DNA of 64,000 bases from Cyclobacterium amurskyense (GCF_001050135.1 NZ_CP012040.1:1426001-1490000); one strand, 5' to 3'; positions 33,334 through 43,600 are shown, counted from the stretch's first letter. The notes: a model not told the origin generated them from the sequence alone. A program made the numbers and translations.

Positions 33334-34005
33334 TTAAATGTCTTTCACTACTTCTTTTTTCGGCATTTTAATACTCCACATCCCCCTTAAATCACCAACT
33401 TTAAAATCAATAGCTTTGTCCTCGGGATACAAACTATTGATTTTTTCTAGTGTTGATTCATTGATTTCTTTCCCTGGTTCACCATGACAGTTTAGACAAA
33501 GCCCATTAGGAATAGTGATGGCTTTGGTATATAATAAAGTTTGCCCATCGTCCAATTTCTGGATATTGGCATGATTGTCAACATTATTATTGACATTATA
33601 CGCATAAGCATCGAGCAATTCTAATTCCTTTTCATTGGGACTATTTTGTGGATTCCGGTTCTTGACAGATACCCTTCTAATATTGACCTTGTATTTATCG
33701 GCTACTTTTTTTGTAATCTTCAAGGCTTCTGTATTGCAAAAACCAACAGCCTCTTCTGCTCCATTTTCTTCAATTGCTTTTTGTAAAACCCCCATAAGTT
33801 CCTTTTGAGCGGCCATACTTATCTCATCACCCCATTCCATGGCATGCTCTGTAATTTCAGCTTCTCCCAATTTTTTAACTTCATTGGCTTTATTAACCTC
33901 TTCCACGAGATCCCTATCGATTTTCTTTCCGTCATTACAACTTCCAAAACCAATAGCCAATAAGAGACCGAACGAAAACAATCTGTATTTTACTTTCATC
34001 ATCAA
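33334..34005 (-). CDS. DUF3365 (Tll0287-like) haem c lipoprotein
   Basis: The 223-residue protein has a lipobox at Cys23 (AIGFGSC) and a Tll0287-like domain at about residues 60-215. A c-type haem site, Cys170, Cys173 and His174 (GLCLNCHGEPG), sits near the C-terminus. The PAS-like part is seen in EAVGFCNTEALKITKKVADKYK and VKNRNPQNSPNEKELELL. Such domains are periplasmic redox or ligand sensors, or electron carriers. The gene is alone between the tag gene and a mobile-element-bearing interval, so partners cannot be named. Confidence 0.85.
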   Translation of the reverse strand: MMMKVKYRLFSFGLLLAIGFGSCNDGKKIDRDLVEEVNKANEVKKLGEAEITEHAMEWGDEISMAAQKELMGVLQKAIEENGAEEAVGFCNTEALKITKKVADKYKVNIRRVSVKNRNPQNSPNEKELELLDAYAYNVNNNVDNHANIQKLDDGQTLLYTKAITIPNGLCLNCHGEPGKEINESTLEKINSLYPEDKAIDFKVGDLRGMWSIKMPKKEVVKDI

Positions 34006-34235
34006 TCCAATTTTGTTTTACTATTAAATATAAGGACTATTCCATTAAAAAGATTCAAAAAAACCAAAAACGAACAGCCACTGATGCAAAAGAATAGAGC
34101 AGCAGACATAAATAATTTATTTTAGGTCATTCACAATAGTGATCCTATAAAAAACTTGGTTCTTTTCTGATTCAGAAGGGTGGAAAATGAGATTCTAAAT
34201 TTATATAAAGTAGTCCCAATTTGCACTTAATTTAA

Positions 34236-34444
34236 CCCGGATTATGTAATAGGATTTCTCCGTCCTGACAATAGTCAGGGGTGAAGCCTGTCCCGTGTTT
34301 ACGGAAAGTGTTGCAATCGCAAGAAAATCAGGCTGTTTGGAGATTTTAGCATAGCACCGCTATGGTGAAATTGAAAACAGCAACGAAGTGGCTGATTTTG
34401 AAGCGATTTCAGCATGTAATAGATTGTCTATTGCATATTTCGGG
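34236..34444. mobile_element. MITE-like palindromic element, copy 2 (long form)
   Basis: This 209-bp copy is flanked by TTTAA (34231-34235 and 34445-34449), a direct repeat and not part of the inverted ends. It contains the same ends and nested stems as copy 1. It also has an extra block of about 50 bp after the left end, with its own hairpin CCTGAC-aata-GTCAGG. It sits between two promoters and carries no ORF. Confidence 0.8.
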
Positions 34445-34607
34445 TTTAAGCACAAGGAGTAAAGAAATAAAGGAAACTGCCCTCATCAGCTTTCAAACAG
34501 AACAACTTACCTCTTAAAAAGAAACACTCCTATCAATCTAAAAGGTCTTTTTCAAGAGTCAAGCGTATAAAATAATTCTGTGTCGGGTATTCATCAACAA
34601 TATTGCT

Positions 34608-34615
34608 TAATTTTG
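34608..34615 (+). promoter_or_regulatory. Candidate -7 box of prfA
   Basis: TAATTTTG matches TAnnTTTG, 20 bp before the prfA ATG. Like the box at 30007 it is followed by CCCCT. The -33 element is not evident. Confidence 0.45.
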
Positions 34616-34634
34616 CCCCTCAAATAGAACAACC

Positions 34635-35711
34635 ATGCTGGACAAACTGGAAGCAATTAAAGATAGATTTGAGGAGGTTTCACAACTAATCATCCAACCG
34701 GATGTAATGAGTGACATGGGAAACTACACCAAATTATCAAAGGAATACAAGGATCTGGAAAAAGTCGTTGCGGCCTACGATAGCTATCGCCTCACGCTTG
34801 ATAATATTGAAAGCACTAAGTCAATATTAGAAAAAGAAAAAGATCCAGAGTTCCGAGAAATGGCCAAGATGGAATGGGAGGAATTGAAAAACCAGAAGGA
34901 TGAGATGGAGGAAGATCTCCGGAAGATGTTAATTCCGAAAGACCCGAACGACTCTAAGGATTGTATTCTTGAAATCCGTAGTGGAACAGGTGGAGATGAG
35001 GCAGCCATCTTTGCGGGTGACCTTTTTAGGATGTACGAAAGGTTTTGTGAAAAACAAAACTGGAATCTTACTGTACTTGATTTGACGTTTGGAACCTCTG
35101 GAGGTTATAAAGAAATCATTAGCTCTGTTTCTGGAGCAGATGTATATGGCATGTTAAAATATGAGTCAGGTGTTCATCGTGTGCAGCGGGTTCCGGCCAC
35201 AGAAACACAGGGAAGGGTACACACCTCCGCCGCAACGGTTGCCGTTTTGCCTGAAATGGAAGATGTGGACGTAGAAATAGACATGAACGAAGTAAGAAAA
35301 GACACCTATTGCTCCTCAGGACCAGGGGGACAATCTGTCAACACCACTTACTCCGCCGTTAGGTTAACCCACGAACCTTCGGGAATAGTTGTTACCTGCC
35401 AAGATCAAAAATCACAAATAAAAAACTTTGAAAAGGCACTTAAGGTATTAAGATCAAGGATATATGAAATAGAATTGGCCAAGCACAATGAGGCAGTAGG
35501 TGCCCAAAGAAGATCCATGGTGGGTAGTGGAGACCGATCGGATAAGATAAGGACTTACAATTATCCTCAAAGTAGGGTTACCGATCATAGGATTAACAAA
35601 ACAGTATACAACCTTCCAGAAGTCATGGAAGGCAGTATAGAAGACTTCATAAGTGCCCTTCGTTTTGCGGAAAATGCAGAGAAAATGAAAGGTGGAGGAA
35701 TGGAAGATTAA
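34635..35711 (+). CDS. prfA: Peptide chain release factor 1
   Basis: The 358-residue protein is class I release factor RF1. The peptidyl-tRNA hydrolysis motif GGQ is at residues 231-233 in SSGPGGQSVN. The flanking RVQRVPATETQGRVHTSAATV carries the PxT-type recognition tripeptide (PAT), which fits RF1 stop-codon specificity (UAA/UAG). GVHRVQRV and the C-terminal TYNYPQSRVTDHRI match the family. The programmed frameshift of RF2 is absent. It starts at an ATG 20 bp after a candidate -7 box and ends before a hairpin terminator. Confidence 0.95.
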   Translation: MLDKLEAIKDRFEEVSQLIIQPDVMSDMGNYTKLSKEYKDLEKVVAAYDSYRLTLDNIESTKSILEKEKDPEFREMAKMEWEELKNQKDEMEEDLRKMLIPKDPNDSKDCILEIRSGTGGDEAAIFAGDLFRMYERFCEKQNWNLTVLDLTFGTSGGYKEIISSVSGADVYGMLKYESGVHRVQRVPATETQGRVHTSAATVAVLPEMEDVDVEIDMNEVRKDTYCSSGPGGQSVNTTYSAVRLTHEPSGIVVTCQDQKSQIKNFEKALKVLRSRIYEIELAKHNEAVGAQRRSMVGSGDRSDKIRTYNYPQSRVTDHRINKTVYNLPEVMEGSIEDFISALRFAENAEKMKGGGMED

Positions 35712-35765
35712 TCCGAAAATAGCCTAAAACAAACGATTGTATAATTTCACTAATAAATTAAGGAT

Positions 35766-35796
35766 AGGAGAATGAGAATCAATTCTCCTGCTATTT
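35766..35796 (+). terminator. Probable prfA terminator
   Basis: AGGAGAAT (35766-35773) and ATTCTCCT (35782-35789) form a perfect 8-bp stem with an 8-nt loop, about 55 bp after the stop, followed by GCTATTTT. Confidence 0.6.
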
Positions 35797-35849
35797 TACT
35801 TAACTTAGAAGCATAGCCTTCAACCCTTATAGGAAAAGGCTAAATTTAA

Positions 35850-36061
35850 CCCGGATTATGTAATAGGATTTCTCCGTCCTGACACCAATAGTCAGAGGTG
35901 AAGCCTGTCCCGTGTTTACGGGAAGTGTTGCAATCGCAAGAAAATCAGGCTGTTTGGAGATTTTAGCATAGCACCGCTATGGTGAAATTGAAAACAGCAA
36001 CGAAGTGGCTGATTTTGAAGCGATTTCAGCACGTAATAGATTGTCTATTGCATATTTCGGG
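35850..36061. mobile_element. MITE-like palindromic element, copy 3 (long form)
   Basis: This 212-bp copy is nearly identical to copy 2 and in the same orientation, only about 1.4 kb away. It has flanking TTTAA repeats (35845-35849 and 36062-36066). Its internal hairpin reads CCTGAC-ACCAATA-GTCAGA, a small insertion relative to copy 2. It lies between convergent genes prfA and the YCF48-like gene. Confidence 0.8.
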
Positions 36062-36158
36062 TTTAAGCAGATTGCTGTTTTTTTCACTTCAACTAAGCAC
36101 GCAAATTCACTACTAATGAAGGTATAAGACAAGCATTTTTCAAGTCCTATACCTCCAC

Positions 36159-38969
36159 TTAAAGCACCAATATTTTCCTTTTAAACTCGCTGGTTCTTGT
36201 TCTAATAATTAACACGTGAAGTCCTTTAGGTAAGTTATTGATAAAATACACAAATTGACCTTCGTTGGTTGGCACCTCTTTGATTTTTAGGCCCATCGCA
36301 TTATAAACCCCTATATAATTTACCCCTGCTATACCTTTTAAAGCAACATGTATATCTCCTCCAAATGAAGGGCTAGGAAATATTTCTATATTTTCATCTT
36401 CAGCCTCTTCGGCTACTGAGGTAATAAGGTTAACGTTTACAGAAAGCACCCGACTAGGCCCTTGATTACAAGCGTTTATAGGCGTCACTTCAACTACATG
36501 GTCACCAGGAGTAGTCCAATCTACACGAATTGAAGGTGTACCCTGTCCACTAATGATTTCACCACCACTACCAATTGACCATTGATAATTGATATCCTGT
36601 TCACCTGTTATTTCATAATCAGCCTCCTGAAATCCTACCCTTACATTGCCCGATATTACTGAAGGTTGATCTGGTATGGTAATTACCCGGATGTCTTTCT
36701 GAGTTGTTGGACCTTGACCACAAGGGTTAATACTTGATACAGTAAGCCTTTGCTCATTTAAATTCGTCCATTCAATGGTTATGGCTGAAGTTCCTTGACC
36801 TTCTCTAACCACACCTCCTGTAGCTTCCCAAAAGTACTCTGTACCTGGAATGGAATCTACCATGTATTCTTCCAAGGTATTCACACATACCACACCTTCA
36901 CCTTGGATGGTGGTTGTTTGTTTTGGTTCTTCCGAAACGATTACTTCCAAGGCGGTAGTTTCTCCATTCCCACAACTATTCTTACCTCTCACCATTACTG
37001 CATTCCTACCGGGAGTATCCCATCTAACCACAACTCTGGAACTACCTTGCCCTTGAATAACACTCCCCCCATCTACGCGCCAATCATACTCTTCACCATC
37101 TAATCCTAAGTCCTGAATTGAATAAATCTGTTGACTGAGACAAATATTATCTTCACCAAAAATAGTTGGAATCACATCAGGAACCTGACAGGTATATTGA
37201 TAAAAAATTCCATTTTCTCCTACCACATACCCAACATTCAAATCCCCAAAGCTAATACCCGTAAAATTCTGAAAGGTGCCTGTTTCTAATTTCTCCCAAG
37301 AATCTCCCCCATCAAAAGTTCGGATAATCAATCCATTTTCACCTGTGATAAAACCTACGGACTCATCAAGAAAGGCTATATCAGATAAAGGCGTATTAAA
37401 CCCTGTTTGTAAAGGCTCCCAATTGAGTCCTTTGTCCCTTGTTTTGAATACAGCACTGGAAGTACTTACTGCAATTGCTGTCACCTCATCTAATATTGCT
37501 ATAGCTTTTAAATCAGCATTGCTTCCGATATTTACCTTTTCCCAATCAAAACCTCCATTAGAAGAAATTAAGACCAACCCCTTTTCACCAATTATAACTC
37601 CATCATTTTCATTGAAAAAAAACACGTCTTTTAAGTTGTAATTAGCCATACCTGAACTCACTGTCTGCCAATTTACCCCCTGATTTTCAGTAATTGTAAT
37701 TAACCCTTGATCCCCAACCGCAATCCCTTTATTGAAATCAAAAAAGTAAAGTCCATTTACATTTTTATTCGTACCTGGATTTAAGGTAGTCCAGTTAGCG
37801 CCCGAATTTCTAGTCGAAATGATATTCCCATTATCCCCAGAGATAAATCCTATATTAGCGGAATTAAAAAACAAAGAATTAAATGGTAAGGAAATAGGCC
37901 GAGACCTATCGGTAAATCTATTTCCCCCATCGGAAGTTAATAAAATCAAACCATCATCTCCAACAACATATCCCTTCATGTCTGTTGTAAAGGCTACCCC
38001 TCTAAAATCACTAGCGGTGCCAGATAATCTTATGGACCAGCTCGACCCCGTATTATTGGAAGATATCACAACACCGCTAGAGGCTACTCCCAATACATTG
38101 TTTGTGTTCGGCCTTATTGATAGGCTTTCTATGTCTTGATCTGAACGAGGATTTACTTCTATAAAAGTAAGCCCTGCATTGGTCGTTCTTAATATTGTGC
38201 CTCCATCTCCACTAATCACTCCTATAAGAGGGTAGGAAGGATTAAAAACCACATCTGTTAGATCAGTATCAATACCACTATTAATAAATTGCCAGTTTAG
38301 GGCACCATCTTCTGTCTTAATAATGGCCCCCTGATCACCTACTGCATAACCAATAGTATCATTAATAAAATACAGTGAATTCAAAGAAACATCGAATCCT
38401 GAATCATACTTTTCCCAGGACTCGCCAGTATTTAAAGTTTTGAAAATTTCGGCATTTGAGCTAACTGCATAACCAAGCTCTGGGTCTACAAAAAATATTT
38501 TATTGATAATGGCTTCTGTAGGTAGGTTGGAAACAGTCCATGATTGTCCCGCATTAACTGAGCGGAGGACAAGACCATTTTCCCCACTAATCATCAGTCT
38601 ATTCTCGTCGACATGTAATACTTTATTCAGCTTCAAATCGGCTGGAAAGCTGGGGGAGGTCCAACTTATCCCAGCATTTATAGTTTTAAAAATTTGACCA
38701 TTTTCGCTTAACAATATACCATTTTGCTCATCAAAAAATGAGAGATCCATCACATCTAGTCGCATTGGGAGTTTCAGCTCAACCCAGCTAAGCCCCCCAT
38801 CTATGGACTTGAGCAGAATGTTTTCACCACCTATGAAGCCAACATTTGTGTTTACCCATTTTATTGATTTGTAATCATTACCCCAATCTCCAACCCTTCT
38901 CCAACTTTGTCCAAATCCAATCTGGATAAGCAATAGGCCAAAAAAACATAAAAGTAAACCCCGCTTCAT
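36159..38969 (-). CDS. YCF48/BNR-repeat T9SS cargo protein
   Basis: The 936-residue protein has a signal peptide (GLLLCFFGLLLIQIGFG). Residues about 20-600 comprise 13 repeats of about 44 residues, each with a core like DGGLSWVEL, NAGQSWTVS, NTGESWEKY or DGGDSWEKL, the YCF48/BNR-type propeller blade. Immunoglobulin/PKD-like domains follow at about 620-860 (SQQIYSIQDLG, RVVVRWDTPGRN, ITIEWTNLNEQ, YQWSIGSGG). The C-terminal 75 residues are a T9SS type A sorting domain (FPSPSFGGDIHVALKG...KGLHVLIIRTRTSEFKRKILVL is split here). The protein is exported and anchored to the surface or released. Its ligand is unknown; YCF48 names imply plant photosystem assembly but do not apply. Confidence 0.88.
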   Translation of the reverse strand: MKRGLLLCFFGLLLIQIGFGQSWRRVGDWGNDYKSIKWVNTNVGFIGGENILLKSIDGGLSWVELKLPMRLDVMDLSFFDEQNGILLSENGQIFKTINAGISWTSPSFPADLKLNKVLHVDENRLMISGENGLVLRSVNAGQSWTVSNLPTEAIINKIFFVDPELGYAVSSNAEIFKTLNTGESWEKYDSGFDVSLNSLYFINDTIGYAVGDQGAIIKTEDGALNWQFINSGIDTDLTDVVFNPSYPLIGVISGDGGTILRTTNAGLTFIEVNPRSDQDIESLSIRPNTNNVLGVASSGVVISSNNTGSSWSIRLSGTASDFRGVAFTTDMKGYVVGDDGLILLTSDGGNRFTDRSRPISLPFNSLFFNSANIGFISGDNGNIISTRNSGANWTTLNPGTNKNVNGLYFFDFNKGIAVGDQGLITITENQGVNWQTVSSGMANYNLKDVFFFNENDGVIIGEKGLVLISSNGGFDWEKVNIGSNADLKAIAILDEVTAIAVSTSSAVFKTRDKGLNWEPLQTGFNTPLSDIAFLDESVGFITGENGLIIRTFDGGDSWEKLETGTFQNFTGISFGDLNVGYVVGENGIFYQYTCQVPDVIPTIFGEDNICLSQQIYSIQDLGLDGEEYDWRVDGGSVIQGQGSSRVVVRWDTPGRNAVMVRGKNSCGNGETTALEVIVSEEPKQTTTIQGEGVVCVNTLEEYMVDSIPGTEYFWEATGGVVREGQGTSAITIEWTNLNEQRLTVSSINPCGQGPTTQKDIRVITIPDQPSVISGNVRVGFQEADYEITGEQDINYQWSIGSGGEIISGQGTPSIRVDWTTPGDHVVEVTPINACNQGPSRVLSVNVNLITSVAEEAEDENIEIFPSPSFGGDIHVALKGIAGVNYIGVYNAMGLKIKEVPTNEGQFVYFINNLPKGLHVLIIRTRTSEFKRKILVL

Positions 38970-39103
38970 ATAAATGCCTAAGTTTAAATAAATTATCCTT
39001 ACAAAAATAATATATAATTCAGTATATAACAGGAAAAAGAAATTTAATACGCCAGCACCATCTGAAAGGCTTTTTTCATACTACAAAATTGAAATAATAG
39101 GAC

Positions 39104-39132
39104 ATAAAAAAAAGGGTGCATCCACCCTTTCT
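39104..39132 (-). terminator. Terminator of the GldJ-like gene
   Basis: AAAGGGTG (39111-39118) and CACCCTTT (39123-39130) form an 8-bp stem with a CATC loop, flanked by A/T tracts; on the minus strand a T-run follows. Confidence 0.8.
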
Positions 39133-39159
39133 TCTTAATCCATAAATTCTTTAACCTAA

Positions 39160-40404
39160 TCATCTATCTTTTCCACCCACTGCAATCATGGCACATCTGA
39201 AACCAATGTGATTAGAAGCTGAGTCTTGGTGCATAAATCTCCTGGTCCCAGGTGCCAACCAATAAGCTACATCTCTCCAAGAACCACCTTTATAAACTCT
39301 GTAATTGTCATCAATCAAAGTAGTTTGATAAGTGTCTTGCTCATCATTGGTTCCATCTTTTCTAATAGGGTTAAGGTCATCAAAATCCTGAAATGAAAGT
39401 GGTCGATAAACATCTTGAACCCATTCGTTCATGTTACCTGCCATATTGTATAGTCCAAAATCATTTGGAGGAAAATCATAAACATTGGTAGGGATAATTT
39501 CTCCATCATTGGATACACTACCAGATAATCCAGCATAATCACCTCTTCCTCTTTTGAAGTTGGCGAGAAAATCTCCTTGTCTTGATTTTCTTTTTATGTT
39601 GTATGGATTTCTTGGTCCTCTACCATCCCAAGGATAGATTCGCCCATTTTCCTGATTTTCATCCATATACTGGGTTCCAATCATTCCTTTAGCAGCAAAT
39701 TCCCATTCCGCTTCATTAGGAAGCCTGTAATTAGGAAAAACAACGCCTCGCTCTATTAGCTGATCTAAGGTAAGTGGATCGGATTGTTCTTCGTCATCCT
39801 TTTTCTTCTTACCTCCAAAGTTTTTCTCCCTCTCCAACTCATTTACGTATAGGGTTCTCCAATGACTATAAGCATTGGCCTGAGTCCAACTAACACCTGC
39901 TACTGGATAAAAATTAAATCCAGGGTACCTAAAGTAATAAGTAGAATAAACATCATTGTAAGACATGGCATTGGCCCATACCTTTTCGTTTGGCTCAAGT
40001 TTCTGGAGCGAATCAGTACTGACACTGTCAGCAATATTGAAAAGAAACTCTTTATAATCCACATTGGTAACCTCCGTTTCATCCATGTAAAAAGAAGCGA
40101 TAGTAACTGTTCGTTCTACATTGTCACGAAAACCCATGACATCTTGTTCCTGAGATCCCAAGACTGCCCTTCCTCCTTGGATAAAAACAAGCCTCGGCCC
40201 TATCACTTCTCTAGGAAGCCTAAAGACCTGAAATGCTGAATCTTCTTCATCAAAACTATATTTTGCTCCGGTTGATGCACTTATGCCTCCGGGATTGCTG
40301 GCAGTTCTTCTGGAAGTTTGATTTCCACAAGAAGACACCAAAAGCCCCAGTAATGCCACTGCAGCAAAAAAACTAAATTGAAAATTTTTATTCTCAAATT
40401 TCAT
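39160..40404 (-). CDS. gldJ: SUMF1-type lipoprotein, GldJ-like gliding/T9SS component
   Basis: The 414-residue lipoprotein (VALLGLLVSSC) has a SUMF1/FGE-type domain from about residue 70 onward: RLVFIQGGRAVLGS, SFYMDETEVTNVDYKEFL, GVSWTQANAYSHWRTL, YRLPNEAEWEFAAKG, GLYNMAGNMNEWVQDVY, and YRVYKGGSWRDVAYW with GFRCAM. The segment QEQDVMGFRDNVERTV resembles the GldJ pattern rather than formylglycine enzymes. GldJ and GldK are outer-membrane lipoproteins needed for gliding and T9SS. The gene stands alone, unlike gldK, which is in gldKLMN, so GldJ is favoured. A nearby T9SS cargo gene is consistent. The central KKKKDDEEQS insert is low complexity. Confidence 0.65.
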   Translation of the reverse strand: MKFENKNFQFSFFAAVALLGLLVSSCGNQTSRRTASNPGGISASTGAKYSFDEEDSAFQVFRLPREVIGPRLVFIQGGRAVLGSQEQDVMGFRDNVERTVTIASFYMDETEVTNVDYKEFLFNIADSVSTDSLQKLEPNEKVWANAMSYNDVYSTYYFRYPGFNFYPVAGVSWTQANAYSHWRTLYVNELEREKNFGGKKKKDDEEQSDPLTLDQLIERGVVFPNYRLPNEAEWEFAAKGMIGTQYMDENQENGRIYPWDGRGPRNPYNIKRKSRQGDFLANFKRGRGDYAGLSGSVSNDGEIIPTNVYDFPPNDFGLYNMAGNMNEWVQDVYRPLSFQDFDDLNPIRKDGTNDEQDTYQTTLIDDNYRVYKGGSWRDVAYWLAPGTRRFMHQDSASNHIGFRCAMIAVGGKDR

Positions 40405-40665
40405 GCGACAAGTTTTATGTTTTGCCTTATTAAAACGCTAATATATGACCAATAATATATTATACCAATATTCTCTTTCTTTCAAAACACCAGACAAAAA
40501 CCATTTTTTATCCAATTCTTGTGAAATACTACAAAAATAATTGTACCACCTATATAATTCCCCACACGAAAAAATATCTGATTTGTAAAAAAAGGCCCCA
40601 AACAAAACTAATATTTTTACGCTAAGGTCCTCTTTATTAAACAAATCCCATTTTAAAACCACCCT

Positions 40666-43600
40666 CTATTTTACAAATAACATATCAGAAAGCCAATTTT
40701 TAGCCTTTTGAATATTATCGACCCCTTTGATTATAAGAATTAAACGATCTTTGGTTTCTTTTATTTTACAATTTCTGTTCTTCGATTGAATAAACTTAAT
40801 AATATTCATAAAGATTGGAGAACTAAAATAAACATCTTTATCCGAAGAAACGAAGTAACACTTCATTTGTTCATTTTTCAGGGCAAGTTTTTCAAACCCA
40901 AGTTTCTCAGCCATCCATCTTAACTCTACCGTCTCAAATAAAGCCTGTACTCTTTCCGGAATGGTACCAAATCTGTCCTTTATCTCCTCTCTAAATTCAT
41001 TAAGCGCCTTTTCTTCTTTTATATCATCCAATTTAGAATACAAACTTAACCGCTCAGAAATATTACTCACATAACTCTCTGGGATAAGTAACTCCATATC
41101 TGTCTCAATCACACAGTCCTGCACCAATGGAGCAACAGTCTGTTTTAGGTCATTTTCAAATAGTGCGGCAAATTCTGTCTGCTTGAGCTCCTGAACCGCA
41201 TCATCAAGAATTTTGTGATACATTTCAAATCCCAAATCAGAAATAAACCCACTTTGTTCAGCTCCTAAAAGGTTTCCTGCTCCACGGATATCCAAATCTC
41301 TCATTGCCACTTTAAATCCATCTCCAAGATCAGAAAATTCTTCCATCGCCTGAAGCCTTTTTCTGGTTTCTACGGTTAACGTTGAAGTGGGCGGAGTGAG
41401 CAGGTAACAGAAAGCTTTTTTGTTGCTTCTCCCTACTCTACCTCTCATCTGGTGCAAGTCACTCATACCAAACATGTGTGCCCTATTGATGATAATCGTA
41501 TTGGCATTTGGTATATCCAGCCCTGACTCAATAATATTGGTAGAGACCAATACATCATAAGCTCCATCGATAAAGTCCACCATGATTTTTTCCAACTTTT
41601 TACCGTCCATCTGCCCATGAGCTCCTACCACCTTGGCATCTGGCACCAACTTCAATATCAAATTGGCAATTGAGTCAATTTCCATAACTCGGTTATGGAC
41701 AAAAAAGACCTGACCACCACGGCGAAGTTCATTGGATATCGCATCTCTAATGATTTCTTCTCTAAAGGTATATATTTCTGTAGTTACAGGCTGTCGGTTT
41801 GGCGGAGGAGTAGCGATTACCGACAGGTCTCTAGCCCCCATTAATGAAAAATGAAGGGTTCGGGGAATAGGAGTAGCTGTCAATGTAAGCACGTCTACAT
41901 TTACCCTAAGTTGCTTCAATTGATCCTTGACCTTTACCCCAAACTTCTGTTCCTCATCAATGACCAATAAGCCAAGATCTTTAAACTTCATTGCCTTGTT
42001 CACTATCTTATGGGTCCCGATAAGAATGTCTATTTCTCCATTGCCTACTTTTTCAATGATCTCTTTTACTTCTTTGGCGGTTCTAAACCGGTTAATAAAA
42101 TCTATGGAAACGGGAAAATTTTCCAGACGCTCTTTAAATGTCTGGTAATGCTGCATGGCTAAAATTGTAGTCGGCACCAATACCGCTACTTGCTTCCTGT
42201 CATTTACGGCCTTGAATACTGCTCTTACGGCTACCTCGGTTTTACCAAACCCAACATCCCCACAAACTAGCCTATCCATAGGGTAAGGCTTCTCCATGTC
42301 ATCTTTTACATCCGATGTGGCCGAAGCTTGATCAGGAGTATCTTCGTATATAAAAGAACTTTCCAGTTCTACTTGTAATACACTATCTGTAGAAAATTGA
42401 TGTCCCGAAGCTGTCTTGCGTTGAGAATAAAGTTTAATTAAATCCTTTGCAATATCCTTGACTTTATTTTTAACCCGTTTCTTTTTGTTCTCCCACTCCT
42501 GAGTACCCAATTTGGACATTATAGGCATGGTACCTTCCTGACTGCTATACTTAGAGATTTTATGTAAAGAGTGAATATTGACATAAAGCAGGTCATCATC
42601 TCTAAAGACTAAACGGATGGCTTCTTGCATTTTCCCTGTGACCTCTACCTTTTCCAAACCTGCAAACCGCCCTATTCCATAGTCAACATGGACAATATAA
42701 TCTCCAGGATGAAGATTTTTTATTTCTTTTAGTGTAAGTGCCTTAGATTTGGAAGTGGTTTTTGTGGACTTGTATCTGTAGAACCTTTCGAAAATTTGAT
42801 GGTCCGTATAGCAAGCCAACTTCAATGAGTCATCCACAAAACCTTCCTTAAGATTAATTGGTAATGTCTGAACCTTCAAAGTGGGATCCAACTCATGAAA
42901 AATATTAACCAGACGACCTATTTGCTTCTCACTTTCCGAACAAATAATATTGGTAATCCCTTTGGCTCTGTTTTCATTAAGGTTTTGGACTAAGAGGTCA
43001 AATTGTTTGTTGAAAGATGGCTGAGGATGTCCCTGAAATTGGAATTCTGGCACGTCTTTCCATTCAAAGACATGTCCAAAAGCCAGTAAGGTAAAAGATG
43101 ATAATTGGGCCTCAAACGCACTCGTATCCAAAAACAGCTTCTCTGGTGGCATAAGTAAAGCACCACTTTCTCCTATCTTATCGTAATACTGACAAGCTTT
43201 TTCAAATAGCCCCTGTATTACATTTGTAGAGTTTTTATAATTTTTAATCCAAAAACAGGTTCCTTCAGGAAAAAAGTCCATAATTGGCTGCCGACTTTCC
43301 TGTTCCATCTTCGTTTGGATATTCGGCAGAATACTAATCTCCTCAACACTGCCAGTGGACAACTGTGTTTCTGGATCAAAGGTCCTTATGCTGTCTATTT
43401 CTTTACCGAAAAGTTCCAGACGAAAAGGCATATCATTGGCATAAGAGTAAATGTCAATGATTCCACCTCTAACGGCAAATTGCCCTGCCTCGTATACAAA
43501 ATCAGATTTCTCAAAGCCGTAGGTACTTAATAGCTCCTCTATAAATGAAAGGTCCACTTTCTCACCTACCTTAACAGCAAAGGTGTTTTCTTTTAAGCTC

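Larger units (their letters stand above)
34006..34634. other. Intergenic region with element copy 2 and the prfA promoter
   Basis: This 629-bp stretch contains the divergent promoter of the haem c lipoprotein, the complete element copy 2 (34236-34444) and a TAnnTTTG box for prfA (34608-34615). No further gene was seen. Confidence 0.6.
35712..36158. other. Intergenic region with prfA terminator and element copy 3
   Basis: This 447-bp convergent interval contains the prfA terminator, element copy 3, and a weak hairpin at 36121-36153 (GGTATAAGAC with GTCCTATACC) beyond the end of the T9SS protein gene. No gene was seen. Confidence 0.6.

Noticed and set aside
34635..35711. RF2 (prfB) with a programmed frameshift
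   Set aside because: The protein is continuous, with the PAT-type motif of RF1 and no in-frame stop.
36121..36153. Hairpin near the end of the YCF48-like gene as a terminator
   Set aside because: The stem has a mismatch and no T-tract follows on the minus strand.
40438..40662. A 74-codon frame right after the mfd stop
   Set aside because: It is rich in Trp, Tyr, Phe and Lys as expected from translated A/T-rich non-coding DNA, has a GTG start only, and no domain is recognisable.
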